A stretch of 64,000 bases of DNA, from assembly GCA_903893545.1 (NCBI GenBank), contig CAITMJ010000030.1, positions 1 through 64,000 of the forward strand, written 5' to 3'. Source of the DNA: an uncultured Chlamydiae bacterium. Lineage in GTDB: Bacteria > Chlamydiota > Chlamydiia > Chlamydiales > SM23-39. The position numbers and the translations under genes are program-made. Numbering within the stretch: position 1 is the first letter of the stretch; each line of letters starts with the position of its first letter. Below are positions 23,128-32,615 of this stretch, piece after piece. The notes under the pieces were generated by a model. That model was not told the DNA's origin. It saw only the letters and a list, made by a program, of their open reading frames with translations, and ran no database searches.

Positions 23128-24627
23128 CTAGTAAAGAGCTCCCGTATCCTTTTTCGCATGGATCTTCGTTAGATGCTTGCGAAGTCGGCTGTTTTTAATG
23201 CTAAACCCAAAATAGATTCCAAAACCGACAAGAAGCCAGAGGGAAAGCTGAATCCAGGTGACAACAGGAAATAAGCACATCTGGCCAACGCAGGTGAGGA
23301 TCCCTAAAATGGGGATGTAGGGAACCAAGGGCACTCGGAAGGTGCGTTTGACTTCTGGATGGGTCTTACGCAAAACCAAAACTCCCAAGCAGGCGATGGC
23401 AAAGATGAGCAAGGTGGTCATGGAGCAAAATTCACCCAAAATATTGATGGGGAATAGGCCGCTTACAACGCACATGATGATGGTTGTGACAACCGATGAG
23501 AAAACAGGACTGCGAAGGCGGGCATGCACATCGCCAAACGCATGGGAAATAAGTCCATCGCGCCCCATCGCATAAAAGATCCTGCTCTGGGTCAGCAAGT
23601 TGATCATGACAACGGAAGTGAGGCCTGCCAAAATAGCGAGCTTGATCATGAATGCAATCCAGAAAAAGTTCGGGCCCATGGCATTTAAGGCAACAGCCAT
23701 CGGATCTGGCACATTGAGGAGAGAATAGTTCACAACGCCGGTCAAAACAAGGGCGACGACGACGTAGGCAATCGAGCAGATGGCCAAAGAAGAGAGGATC
23801 CCTTTGGGAAGGTTTTTTTGCGGATCGATAGCGTCTTTTCCTAACGTCGATACAGCGTCAAAGCCGATGTAGGCGAAAAAGACAAGGCCCGCTCCTCGGA
23901 AAATTCCGCTCCATCCAAATTCTCCAAACACGCCTGTGTTAGCCGGGATAAAGGGAAACCAATTTTCCGGATGAAGATTAAACACGCCGACTGCGACAAA
24001 GAGAGCCACTGTCGATAATTTGATGATCACCATGATAAAATTGATGTAATTTGCGGCTTTGATCCCAATGGTCACAAGGAGACCGAGTAAAAGGATGAGG
24101 CACATTGCAGGGATATTGAGGACCGATCCGCTCCATTGCCAGCCGGCGGATGAAGAATACATGAAAGGAGCGTTCATAAATTTTTGCGAAATGGTGATCC
24201 CAAAATCTTGTAAAAAGCTGGCGAAATAGCCAGACCAGCCAACGCTTACCGTCGATCCGAGGAAAAGATACTGGGCAGACATCGCCCATCCGACGACCCA
24301 TGCAGGCAGCTCCCCTAACGCGACGTACGAGTAAGAATAAGCGCCGCCGGGAAGAGCGATCATCGAAGCGAGCTCGGCATAGCAAAGAGCGGCCAATACA
24401 CACACAAAGCCGGCGATGAGAAAGGAGATAAAAATGCCCGGTCCTGCATAGAGCGCAGCCGCCTGGCCAGAGATGACGAAAATCCCCGCCCCGATGATTG
24501 CGCCGATCCCCACAGCAGTAAGACTACCCGCTTTTAAATGGCGCTTTAAGTTCTTGGGCTCATTTTCTTCCAGTTCATCAAATTGGTCGTTGACCGACTT
24601 CCGTACAAATAAACTAATCTTTTTCAT
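23128..24627 (-). CDS. APC-superfamily amino-acid permease
   Basis: A 499-residue inner-membrane permease with about 12 segments. The APC signature GIGAIIGAGIFVISGQAAA lies in helix 1 near residue 40, and FFAYIGFDAVSTLGKDAIDP in the helix 6 region near 255-275. The layout follows the cationic amino-acid transporter (CAT/YfnA) branch. It is the first gene of an operon with aroC and aroDE; its stop is 2 bases from the aroC start. AAGGAC precedes the ATG. The substrate is unknown; being next to aro genes would suggest an aromatic amino acid but the family points to basic or general amino acids. Confidence 0.88.
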   Translation of the reverse strand: MKKISLFVRKSVNDQFDELEENEPKNLKRHLKAGSLTAVGIGAIIGAGIFVISGQAAALYAGPGIFISFLIAGFVCVLAALCYAELASMIALPGGAYSYSYVALGELPAWVVGWAMSAQYLFLGSTVSVGWSGYFASFLQDFGITISQKFMNAPFMYSSSAGWQWSGSVLNIPAMCLILLLGLLVTIGIKAANYINFIMVIIKLSTVALFVAVGVFNLHPENWFPFIPANTGVFGEFGWSGIFRGAGLVFFAYIGFDAVSTLGKDAIDPQKNLPKGILSSLAICSIAYVVVALVLTGVVNYSLLNVPDPMAVALNAMGPNFFWIAFMIKLAILAGLTSVVMINLLTQSRIFYAMGRDGLISHAFGDVHARLRSPVFSSVVTTIIMCVVSGLFPINILGEFCSMTTLLIFAIACLGVLVLRKTHPEVKRTFRVPLVPYIPILGILTCVGQMCLFPVVTWIQLSLWLLVGFGIYFGFSIKNSRLRKHLTKIHAKKDTGALY

Positions 24628-24650
24628 AGCAGTCCTTATTCTGGGTCAGA

Positions 24651-24680
24651 TTTATAACACGCTTTAAGGATCCCATTCAA
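24651..24680 (-). promoter_or_regulatory. Promoter of permease-aroC-aroDE operon
   Basis: On the - strand TTGAAT (24675-24680), 18-base spacer, TATAAA (24651-24656), about 24 bases before the permease ATG at 24627. It lies between that gene and the end of lptD. Confidence 0.55.
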
Positions 24681-24688
24681 CGATCTTT

Positions 24689-26749
24689 TTATTTCTTCAC
24701 AAATTCGAGGTTGGCGCTGAAGTGATGGGGGAAGTTGGGGCGGGTATAATCTGTGTATTTATAAGAGAGGCGGAGCTTTAGAACGGAGCTAACCCAAGTG
24801 AAGAGATCGACTTTGATTTCATTAAACGGGGTTTCGTTGAGGCGGAAAAACCCGTGGTGCGATTGAAGGTGGCACTCCCAAAATGGCGTGATCCGGATAA
24901 ATACATTGGTAAGCAACGTGACCCTTCGATCGGAAAGAGGAGAGCGGAGGAGCTCTGATTCGGAGCGAGAGACGTCGAGAATGTAGCTATCGTGGTCGGC
25001 CTTTCGCCAATCGTAGCGGGAACGATAGCGCCCTTCAAGGGAGAGGGCGATATCCTCGTTGACCGTCCATAAAAGGCGGGCATTAGAATTCTGCACTGTT
25101 TGATGGCGAAAGTTCCAGGCGTTTGCCCACGTGAAATGGAGCGAAGGAAGGCGCCATGCCAGATCGAGGTGGCCGTAGGGGATCACTTGTGGGATGGCAA
25201 AGTCTGCAAAGAACGCATTGACGTAGAGATCAGCGGCAAAGGAGGGCTCTTTCCCCGCCCTTTTTTTGGAGAAGAGAAGGTTGCGCACGCCAATGTTGAG
25301 CTGGTTGAGCCGATCGTAGCCGTCTTGAATCGAGAAGATATAGTGCTGATCGGGCAAAACGGTGGGGGTGCTAAGGCCGATGTATTGAAAGTAGGGCTCA
25401 ATCTGGTGTTTGTAGTGAGAAAACTGCCGAATGCCTCGCGCCTCTGCATTGGCGCCATAGATTAAGGCCGCCACCCATTTGGCCTCCGAGGAAGGGGAAT
25501 TGCCGTAAAAGATGGCAAGGCCCCCAAGCTCTGGGGTAAATGTAAATGCACCGAAATGACAAGGGCGATAGAGTTTTTCTCGGAACTCAATTCGAGCGGA
25601 GTTATAGCTGGCCAAATGCTCTGCAAGCTGATTGGAATAGGTGAAATCGAGATACGATGCTTTGAGATAATTGGAAGAATAGATGCCACTCGATCCCAGC
25701 GCTAAAGGCCGAACGGCGAGCAGCGCGGTCGGCAAGTCTTGCTTAATCGATTCGAAGGGATTGACCCTCGGGCGAAACTTGAATGACGCGACATAGCTAT
25801 CATCGCGATGGCTAATGTAGAAAAGCGTTTTTTTCGCTGGATTGACTTCAAAATCTTCGCTCTTAAAATCGGTCGGCATCCGAACATCGCTGTATTTATC
25901 CCATGTCAAAACCGCGGCCGTTTTTTCATCTTGAGAGGTCGAGTCAAAAGCGCCTTGTACGCGGTAACGGCGAGCTGCATTGGGCGCAGATTCCAATCGA
26001 TCTTTGGCCAGATAACTTCTCGTAATAAACGTCGTATGAAAATCAGAAGGGCGATACTCCGTTTCAAACGCACCGCCCCAGCCGACCGCCCAGCGGTATT
26101 CAGCCTTGGCGTAAATAGCAAAGTCTTTCCAGGAGTAGAGTTGATAGCGCGCCGTCGCACGCGGGCCCATTCCTGAATCCCATTTGAGCGAATAGCGAAA
26201 AATCGGATCTTTGAACTTACGCAAGTTGATCTTGAAATTTGGCAACCAAAGCGTCGGCACCTGAAACGCCCGAACAGTGACTTTTTTTGCCTCTACGAGA
26301 TCCTCTTTTGTCGCTAAGATGCGGCTCGCGTGGAGATCCCACGTGCTATCGATGTTTTCACACGTCGTAATAAAGCCATTGGTGACCTTGTAATCGCCGT
26401 CCGGCTTCAACTCAATCTTGTCCCCTCCGACATACCAAATGGAGGAAAAAGTCTTCCCGTCATACACGACTCCCGACTTCTCATTAAAATCATACTCGAG
26501 CTCGCTGCCGACAAAGACCCTCCCATTGTACTGGATGAGCAAGTCCCCTTCCGCCTCGATCTTGTGCACTTGTCCTTTTCGAATGTATTGGATCGTCCTC
26601 GCTTGAATGCGAATGTCCTGATTGCGGATCACTCCGCCTTGATTCGTATATAAAATTCCGTTCTTATACGTTGGATTGCGAAGGTCGACGACGATGTCGT
26701 CTGCAAAGAGCGCGGAAAAGAAAAAGCAAAAGCAAAGCCAAAATCGCAT
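24689..26749 (-). CDS. lptD: LPS-assembly outer-membrane protein LptD
   Basis: A 686-residue outer-membrane protein that, with LptE, places lipopolysaccharide in the outer leaflet. A signal peptide (MRFWLCFCFFFSALFA) is followed by an OstA/LptA-like beta-jellyroll part (about 18-140, with GDLLIQYNGRVFVGSELEY) and then the beta-barrel (about 190-686), rich in aromatic strands and ending in NLEFVKK. The region DSGMGPRATARYQLY starts the barrel. The C-terminal residue is Lys rather than Phe, so the last strand signal is not canonical. It stands upstream of the permease operon on the same strand and just downstream of a small coiled-coil protein gene. Confidence 0.88.
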   Translation of the reverse strand: MRFWLCFCFFFSALFADDIVVDLRNPTYKNGILYTNQGGVIRNQDIRIQARTIQYIRKGQVHKIEAEGDLLIQYNGRVFVGSELEYDFNEKSGVVYDGKTFSSIWYVGGDKIELKPDGDYKVTNGFITTCENIDSTWDLHASRILATKEDLVEAKKVTVRAFQVPTLWLPNFKINLRKFKDPIFRYSLKWDSGMGPRATARYQLYSWKDFAIYAKAEYRWAVGWGGAFETEYRPSDFHTTFITRSYLAKDRLESAPNAARRYRVQGAFDSTSQDEKTAAVLTWDKYSDVRMPTDFKSEDFEVNPAKKTLFYISHRDDSYVASFKFRPRVNPFESIKQDLPTALLAVRPLALGSSGIYSSNYLKASYLDFTYSNQLAEHLASYNSARIEFREKLYRPCHFGAFTFTPELGGLAIFYGNSPSSEAKWVAALIYGANAEARGIRQFSHYKHQIEPYFQYIGLSTPTVLPDQHYIFSIQDGYDRLNQLNIGVRNLLFSKKRAGKEPSFAADLYVNAFFADFAIPQVIPYGHLDLAWRLPSLHFTWANAWNFRHQTVQNSNARLLWTVNEDIALSLEGRYRSRYDWRKADHDSYILDVSRSESELLRSPLSDRRVTLLTNVFIRITPFWECHLQSHHGFFRLNETPFNEIKVDLFTWVSSVLKLRLSYKYTDYTRPNFPHHFSANLEFVKK

Positions 26750-26794
26750 GGAGCGATGATAGTAACTCGAGAAGCAAATAGCAATTAGAGAGTG

Positions 26795-27148
26795 TTAGAG
26801 ATCTTCGAACCCGTCTAGCCCACCGTACCGGTCGAGGAGTTCTTTCCGTTTTTTTTGAAGACGATCGATCTCTTCTTGAATGAGCGCTGCCTTTTGCCGA
26901 TCGTCTTCGGCCAGCTCCAAATGGCGCCGCACCTCCAAATACCACTCTTGAATAAGCTGAAGCCTAATCGCTTGGTCTTCATGCCGAAGGGCCTTCGACT
27001 CATACCCCCGTTTCAGTTCCTCGAGGTCCCGGATCTGATCGTCGATTTCCGCAAGCTGCTCTTGCGCTGCAGGAGGGGCCTTTTTCTTCGCATGAACGTC
27101 TAAGCAAAGAAGGGCAAAACAGGTAAAGAAAATTTTCCATGTACTCAT
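26795..27148 (-). CDS. Exported coiled-coil protein, unknown
   Basis: A 117-residue protein with a signal peptide (WKIFFTCFALLCLDVHA, cleavage near residue 20) and then a highly charged helical stretch that runs to residue 110 with heptad-like spacing, for example EQLAEIDDQIRDLEELKRGY. It is likely periplasmic and oligomeric. It lies 45 bases upstream of lptD on the same strand, so a link to envelope assembly is possible, but no family was recognised. It is divergent from the next exported protein gene. Confidence 0.75.
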   Translation of the reverse strand: MSTWKIFFTCFALLCLDVHAKKKAPPAAQEQLAEIDDQIRDLEELKRGYESKALRHEDQAIRLQLIQEWYLEVRRHLELAEDDRQKAALIQEEIDRLQKKRKELLDRYGGLDGFEDL

Positions 27149-27228
27149 CTTAAGGCTCTATATAGCGAGCCTTCCGGCGGGTTGCAAATAAAATTGGGGA
27201 TAAACGGACTTTGTCTTATGATGGAGCT

Positions 27229-28242
27229 ATGTTCTTCTTAAAAATGCTCACCTTTTGCCTGCTCGCCTCCATGAGCTTTGCCTCGCAGTTCCCCCTTCGG
27301 GAACGGTTAGAGAAAGCCAAGGCTGGCGATTTTGTCGTCTTCGAGGCTGGAAAAACCATCACCTTGCTCGCGATTCGCTCTATTTCAGACCAGTCTATGG
27401 TTCTCGAGGAGATTAGCGCGCCTGCGATGAAGAAAAAGCCCGACTCTTGGACAGAATGGATCCAGGCCAAGGCCCCAGGACATACTTCCTGGTCGATGAT
27501 CGAGATCGACTTGCAGAATCGACAAGTGCTCGAGTGTTACTCCTTTAGCCGGAGCGCCTGGCTCTCTCAGTCGCCGCAAGATAGTTTTCTCGCCACCTTG
27601 CTCCACCTGCCCGTAACTCCGATCGATCCGCAGAACTTACGGCGGATAGGCTCTCCTCCTCAAGAAGGCGAAAAAGACCATCGCCAAATCTGGAATCCAC
27701 CTCTTGTCGTCAATGGAAAAGCAATTGAAGGGGCAATGTTTAATGCGTTTGAGGCCGTGTGGCCAAAAGATAGCTCCGAGCTCGCAGGCAAGACCGTCTC
27801 TCTCTATTTTGACCGCAGTGGACAGTCGCCGCTCCCCTGCTGGATCCAAGTCGATACAGGCGCGATTACGGCATCGCTTCGGGCCATAGACTCAGGCCAC
27901 AAACTAGCGCCCTCTATTTATAGGTCTATGCCAAGGCGCTCTGCGGAATTTATCAGCGCACCGGTCAAGACAAAAAATGGCCTTCGTTTTGCCATCAAAA
28001 GTCCAAAATATTATAAAAGTTTTGAGCTTTTCGCCGTCGATGTAACTAGCCGAGAAAAGCAGATCCACCTCGTTACTCACGCTCTGACTGCCGGAGAAGG
28101 AGAATCCTTAACGCTGCAAGTAGATCTGGAAGAACTCAACGAAGTTCTTCAACCGCAGCACAAATACACCTGGCTTATCGTCCCAACAGGCCACAACTCT
28201 TCCTATACGGAATTGCAAAAGCCCTTTATTTGGACGCCTTAA
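27229..28242 (+). CDS. Exported protein, unknown
   Basis: A 337-residue protein with a signal peptide (MFFLKMLTFCLLASMSFASQ). The mature part is globular, with AGKTITLLAIRSISDQSMVL near residue 45 and WNPPLVVNGKAIEGAMFNAF near 160. I could not name the family. The frame has an ATG at 27211, but GGAG lies just before the ATG at 27229, which also places the signal peptide at the true N-terminus. Its 3' end overlaps by 4 bases the convergent gene at 28239. Confidence 0.75.
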   Translation: MFFLKMLTFCLLASMSFASQFPLRERLEKAKAGDFVVFEAGKTITLLAIRSISDQSMVLEEISAPAMKKKPDSWTEWIQAKAPGHTSWSMIEIDLQNRQVLECYSFSRSAWLSQSPQDSFLATLLHLPVTPIDPQNLRRIGSPPQEGEKDHRQIWNPPLVVNGKAIEGAMFNAFEAVWPKDSSELAGKTVSLYFDRSGQSPLPCWIQVDTGAITASLRAIDSGHKLAPSIYRSMPRRSAEFISAPVKTKNGLRFAIKSPKYYKSFELFAVDVTSREKQIHLVTHALTAGEGESLTLQVDLEELNEVLQPQHKYTWLIVPTGHNSSYTELQKPFIWTP

Positions 28243-28763
28243 AAGGCCATACCGTAATCGAAGATCACGATCGGCATTGCAAAGGCATGCACTTTATGAT
28301 TGTGATAGGTCATCGTCGGCCAATCAATCGTCGCCTGCATAAATCTCGTATCGCCCGCTTCGTTTTTGTATTGCTTGCCGAAGACAACTTCCGGCGATAA
28401 GAGAACATGAGAATTGCCCCCTCCAATCAAGCCTCCACATGTGGGCCCCGCTCCTACATAAAACTGCGAAGAGAGGTTTGGCTTAAAGTAATACTGATAC
28501 AATACAGTCCCTTGGACCCCGGTCACTGAGACGACCGTCGATGCTTTCACAGAAACGTCAACGCCATTGTACCCGCTCTGATAGCGGTATCCAAATCCGA
28601 AGAAAGGAAAGGGAATCGGCGCTGGGCCAAGACCTAGAGTAAAATAGGGAAACTGGGACTGAACTTTCAAATCCGGTAATTCTTTGGGCAGTGCAGGTGC
28701 CGTAAAAGGTTCGATTGCAAAGGCGCTAAACGCTGTCAATAATGCGATAATCTTCCATTTCAT
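28239..28763 (-). CDS. Small exported, barrel-like protein, unknown
   Basis: A 174-residue protein with a signal peptide (WKIIALLTAFSAFA) and a mature part rich in glycine and aromatic residues, with alternating strand-like runs (FGFGYRYQSGYNGVDVSVKA, VLYQYYFKPNLSSQFYVGAG). This looks like a small outer-membrane beta barrel or outer-membrane-associated protein. The C-terminus ends in FDYGMAF with a terminal Phe, the usual signal for barrel insertion. No family was recognised. Confidence 0.7.
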   Translation of the reverse strand: MKWKIIALLTAFSAFAIEPFTAPALPKELPDLKVQSQFPYFTLGLGPAPIPFPFFGFGYRYQSGYNGVDVSVKASTVVSVTGVQGTVLYQYYFKPNLSSQFYVGAGPTCGGLIGGGNSHVLLSPEVVFGKQYKNEAGDTRFMQATIDWPTMTYHNHKVHAFAMPIVIFDYGMAF

Positions 28764-28837
28764 AAAATAATTCCATTGCAGTTTAGCAATAGATTATATC
28801 TGAAACAGATTTTAACGCATTCTTAAACAATTTATTG

Positions 28838-29590
28838 TCAATTTTCGAGAAGTAATTGGCCGGCGGGAAACTTGATATAATCTGGAAGAGGAATGACCAC
28901 CACAGATTGACCGTGTCTTGTGGCGATTGTCCTAGATTCGGGTATCCAGTTATATTTTCGACTGAGCTTTGCAATTGTATCTGTGATCGATTGAGCATGA
29001 GCCGCAAAGAAGTTCAATCTTGCCTGAGCATTGTCGGATTTTTTTATTTGAACCGAAGTCCCTTCTCCATCTTCTATCTCGAAGACTGTCTGTAGTTCAG
29101 GTTCATTTTCTTGTCCTTGAATATCAAAAATGAGTTTGTGTCTTAGATCATAGCTAGGGCTATTGGAAGAGCATTTGACAAACATCGTCCAGCTACTTCC
29201 CTTTGAGCTCAAGGGATATTTCGCCTCCAACTCTAACCATTTTGTTAAGCCCTCACAAAATTTTTCTGTTTCTTCGGGCACTCCATTCAATTGAGCCATA
29301 AAGCTATACCCTTCTTCCGGACGATACGCAACAATGCTTGCGTTGTTTGAGAGAGAACTACTGCATAAATTGATGGAGATCCCTAGAAGGGCGATCATTC
29401 CGAAGATCGGATACGCAAAAATTGCAGTTATGAAAGAGGCGACTTGAAGAGCTATCTTTTGCCAACCATTCCTATCTGCGATTTGAAAGAGATCTCTATT
29501 GTTATAGGCCCGAAGTGGAGCTGTAAGACAGGACCCGCTTAAATGATCTGCTCGATAAGCCTGATGAATTTTCTCAAGAATAGTTGACAT
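28838..29590 (-). CDS. Membrane-hairpin protein, unknown (Inc-like)
   Basis: A 250-residue protein. Residues about 45-80 form a long bilobed hydrophobic stretch (ALQVASFITAIFAYPIFGMI and on). The remaining C-terminal 170 residues are soluble. The frame opens at 29626, but the ATG at 29590 has AAAGG upstream and is preferred. The gene lies 49 bases downstream of the 742-residue membrane protein gene on the same strand and may share its transcript. The topology fits inclusion-membrane or other host-directed proteins of chlamydiae, without proof. Confidence 0.65.
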   Translation of the reverse strand: MSTILEKIHQAYRADHLSGSCLTAPLRAYNNRDLFQIADRNGWQKIALQVASFITAIFAYPIFGMIALLGISINLCSSSLSNNASIVAYRPEEGYSFMAQLNGVPEETEKFCEGLTKWLELEAKYPLSSKGSSWTMFVKCSSNSPSYDLRHKLIFDIQGQENEPELQTVFEIEDGEGTSVQIKKSDNAQARLNFFAAHAQSITDTIAKLSRKYNWIPESRTIATRHGQSVVVIPLPDYIKFPAGQLLLEN

Positions 29591-29639
29591 AACTGCCTTT
29601 CCTTTTTTTGCCTTTAAACGATACAATTTTGCGTTATTT

Positions 29640-31868
29640 TTAAACGACCCCTAAATCTTCAGAAATGTTTGTAGCTACTCGGATAAATCGATCGACGGCG
29701 ATATTGTGAATCGTTTCGTTCCCCAAAGAGTCTTGCGCCACGAGACTCCGATCGCGAAGATAGGCTAATAGATTCGTTTGCGTCTCTTCATCAGCAACAA
29801 CAATCGCTTGAAAAAATTTCGGGTCGAGCCGTTCTTTGAGCATGACTTCATTGCGATCGTATTTCCACCAATCTCGCTCCTTCTCTACCCATTGCCCCCC
29901 TATCCAGCCGGCCCACCATAGGCTTCTCTCGACATGAGCTTCTTCCAATTTCTTTGTAAAATCGAGTATGTTTGATCGAGATTTATAATCTTCTATACCA
30001 TGCCAATCATCCTCTACCATTTGTCGATTTCCGAAAGAATCTTCGAAATACTGATACGATCCGGTTTCAAGCGCATCTAAAGAGACGAGCATTCTGACTT
30101 TGCTGTGATACAACACATCAAAACTCATCTGATCTTTACAATTTTGCTGCGTGAGCATTTGCAAATACACGCTATCTGCGCCTCCCGACATAAATTCACG
30201 CCCCTTTGTCAACCCGCCAGCATCGATGTTATTTGAAAGGCGCGTTTCCGCAGAGATCAGTCCCATTTCTAGCATCGTCGCAACTCGCTCGAACATCTCT
30301 TCATCCGAATAAGCTCCGGTAATCGCCGTAGTCAATGCAAAACCCCCAAGTTCACGCACCTTATCTGCAATCTCAGGAATCGTATACCGCACTCTACCGG
30401 GAACAATTTCTCGCGCTTCCATTTTATCCAATGACGAGGTGAATAGACCTTCCATTTCAGGAGATGTTTCAACGATCTTTCTCTTCAAATCCTCAATGGA
30501 AAGAGAAAAGAACTCCTCCGTCCTCTCAAACTGCGTGGCTTCCCCAGGAAAGTAATTGCGAAAGAGGTGGCCGATCTTCAACCGTTCCATATCCTCTAGC
30601 GAAGAGACTAAAAGAGCTTCATCCAAATCCATAAACGAAATCATCTCATGAAGATCATAGATCGTTTTATCTGCGTCCATCTGAACAACGATTCGATCAT
30701 AGAGGTTCGGTTTGAATTCATCCGTGCAAATAGAAATAGAACCGAGACCCTCTAACGTAAGGATAGGCTCCTTGCCGTTTTCCCCCATAATGCGATCCAT
30801 TATGCTAGTGCCAACTTCCGTATCCCCAACCATCAGCGGTTCTTTCTCGATGTGAATCCCCTTGACATGAGATCCAGTCATCGCAAGGATTTCTGAAACC
30901 TCATCTTTTTTAAGCTTGGAAAAGTCGACCACTGTCTGCCCAATTTTTTCTCGGAAAGCGTGGTTGATTTTAAAATCGAGCTCGAGCATCTCTTTCCCAT
31001 CGACAACTTTCGTTCGAAAGGTGAGATTGCTCCCCTTGATGAGCCCTTTTCCGTGCCCGTGAAAATTAGAGCCGAAATCGACCTCCTCGTCTCCATTGAT
31101 CAATATCGCCTTATTTTCCTCCACCTGATCCTTGAGATTAGCCAATGGATTTTCGATCAAATGCCGAACATTTCTCCCCTTGATCGCCCGTTCAATCAAC
31201 TTTTGGTATTTCTCCACTTTTTGCATGAAATTGCGCCGATCGATCATCTGCTTGTACTGATGGGCTTGGTGGAAGCGAATGCCCCCCATGGCCAATTTTG
31301 CAAAGGCTTCTAGGTAGTTGCCTTTTGCGTAGTCCTGCCTTGCTTGGTAGAGAGAAATGACCGCTTGGAATAGCGTTGAGATCAAAATCGCCTCAAGAAC
31401 GCCTGTTGCCATAAAGCAGAGATAAAAACCGCTGGCAATGGCTTGAAGAGCTTCTTCTCCACATTTTTGAAACTCCCCCTCTTTTAAATAGACGCAAGTC
31501 CTAAAAACACCCTGCGCGCCGTCGACCGCAGTGATCACGTAAAGGCCGATTGCAAAACTAAACACAGTGGCGGCCACAGAAGTGACTGCAAGGGCCGTTT
31601 GCGCCATGGCGAGACTACACTTTTTCCAATCTTTCTCTTGGCTCACCGCCTCATTTAAATGAGTCACGGCGCGAACGCTTCCCATAGTTACAGAGATCGC
31701 AGAACCAATCGGGCGATAGAGGCCGACGAACGGAAGCGCAAGGAGGGCGACCCTCTTGCCCTGTTTTACCCACTCATTTTCCGGCTCTTGTGGCAGATCG
31801 AGATCAAACCTTCGTTGATAAGTATCCGGCGCTGTTATAACATGATTTGCGTAATTCAAATAATTCAT
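29640..31868 (-). CDS. Large membrane-anchored protein, unknown, possible effector
   Basis: A 742-residue protein in two parts. Residues about 30-200 hold several hydrophobic segments (VALLALPFVGLYRPIGSAIS, then SVAATVFSFAIGLYVITAV, then GVLEAILISTLFQAVISLYQ). The rest is soluble and charged. Its last third contains a conspicuous motif from ISAETRLSNNIDAGGL to SGGADSVYLQML near residues 575-610, followed by VSLDALETGSYQYF. The motif looks like a conserved catalytic or binding block, but I cannot name it. The ATG at 31868 is preferred over the TTG at 31904. No Shine-Dalgarno is clear. Large two-part proteins of this kind occur in environmental chlamydiae. Confidence 0.65.
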   Translation of the reverse strand: MNYLNYANHVITAPDTYQRRFDLDLPQEPENEWVKQGKRVALLALPFVGLYRPIGSAISVTMGSVRAVTHLNEAVSQEKDWKKCSLAMAQTALAVTSVAATVFSFAIGLYVITAVDGAQGVFRTCVYLKEGEFQKCGEEALQAIASGFYLCFMATGVLEAILISTLFQAVISLYQARQDYAKGNYLEAFAKLAMGGIRFHQAHQYKQMIDRRNFMQKVEKYQKLIERAIKGRNVRHLIENPLANLKDQVEENKAILINGDEEVDFGSNFHGHGKGLIKGSNLTFRTKVVDGKEMLELDFKINHAFREKIGQTVVDFSKLKKDEVSEILAMTGSHVKGIHIEKEPLMVGDTEVGTSIMDRIMGENGKEPILTLEGLGSISICTDEFKPNLYDRIVVQMDADKTIYDLHEMISFMDLDEALLVSSLEDMERLKIGHLFRNYFPGEATQFERTEEFFSLSIEDLKRKIVETSPEMEGLFTSSLDKMEAREIVPGRVRYTIPEIADKVRELGGFALTTAITGAYSDEEMFERVATMLEMGLISAETRLSNNIDAGGLTKGREFMSGGADSVYLQMLTQQNCKDQMSFDVLYHSKVRMLVSLDALETGSYQYFEDSFGNRQMVEDDWHGIEDYKSRSNILDFTKKLEEAHVERSLWWAGWIGGQWVEKERDWWKYDRNEVMLKERLDPKFFQAIVVADEETQTNLLAYLRDRSLVAQDSLGNETIHNIAVDRFIRVATNISEDLGVV

Positions 31869-31930
31869 AATTACTAAGTCGTTGATGTATAAAATTATAA
31901 ACAAACGAATCTTATAAACGAAGTGTTAAA

Positions 31931-32518
31931 ATGATTTTAATTACTGCAATTTTTTCTTTGATTATTCTATCTTCACCGCTTATGGCATTTGAATACCCAA
32001 AAGAAGCTCTCCAATTACTCTCTTTAAAAGAAGGAGAAAAGCTTTACACGAAAGGCTCTAGCGATCCTTACGACCTCTACGATGCAGCCCTATTGGAGCA
32101 TTCTGGCCGCAATACATTCCAAGAGATCGAGCAATTGGGAAATCGGCTAAAATTGCATGGGAAGGGCTTAGTCATCGCGCCTCTTGCCGACTCGTTTGAG
32201 CATCAAATCCTCACCTCTCTAGGAGTGGAGTCCGTGCCCCACATGAATGACTATCGATGGCGCTTCAAAGAGAATGGCTTTAAAATCTGCCATCTCGAAG
32301 TGCAAAGAGATCTCGCTATCTTTCGAGATGACGCTGCAGCTTATGCCTGGATCCTCTCCGATATCGCTCCGCTAACAGATTTGCACATGACTGACTATGA
32401 GCTGTTTGCAAAAGATTACCTAGAGGCGTTAAAAGCTGGAGGGGCTGTGGGCAAAAATGGAGAGATCCGATTTCCCTACAAGCAGCTCATCGCTCTCATC
32501 CAATTTGAGAGCTTCTGA
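31931..32518 (+). CDS. Exported protein, unknown
   Basis: A 195-residue protein with a signal peptide (LITAIFSLIILSSPLMAFEY, cleavage near residue 19). The mature part is soluble, with KGLVIAPLADSFEHQILTSL near residue 78 and DLAIFRDDAAAYAWILSDIA near 125. No family was recognised. It starts 62 bases from the divergent 742-residue protein gene in a very AT-rich gap that probably holds both promoters, and ends just before a strong terminator. Confidence 0.7.
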   Translation: MILITAIFSLIILSSPLMAFEYPKEALQLLSLKEGEKLYTKGSSDPYDLYDAALLEHSGRNTFQEIEQLGNRLKLHGKGLVIAPLADSFEHQILTSLGVESVPHMNDYRWRFKENGFKICHLEVQRDLAIFRDDAAAYAWILSDIAPLTDLHMTDYELFAKDYLEALKAGGAVGKNGEIRFPYKQLIALIQFESF

Positions 32519-32545
32519 GTACTTCGATCTTCTCACATCTCTAAT

Positions 32546-32588
32546 GTAAGAGAAAAACCCATTAAGCAAAATTGGGTTTTTCTGTTAC
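32546..32588. terminator. Bidirectional rho-independent terminator
   Basis: The stem 32546-32561 (GTAAGAGAAAAACCCA) pairs with 32573-32588 with one mismatch. T-runs lie on both strands. It ends the + strand gene at 31931-32518 and the convergent 7TM-HD gene at 32616. Confidence 0.8.
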
Positions 32589-32615
32589 ATTTTAAACACA
32601 ATAAATCCTTTAAAA

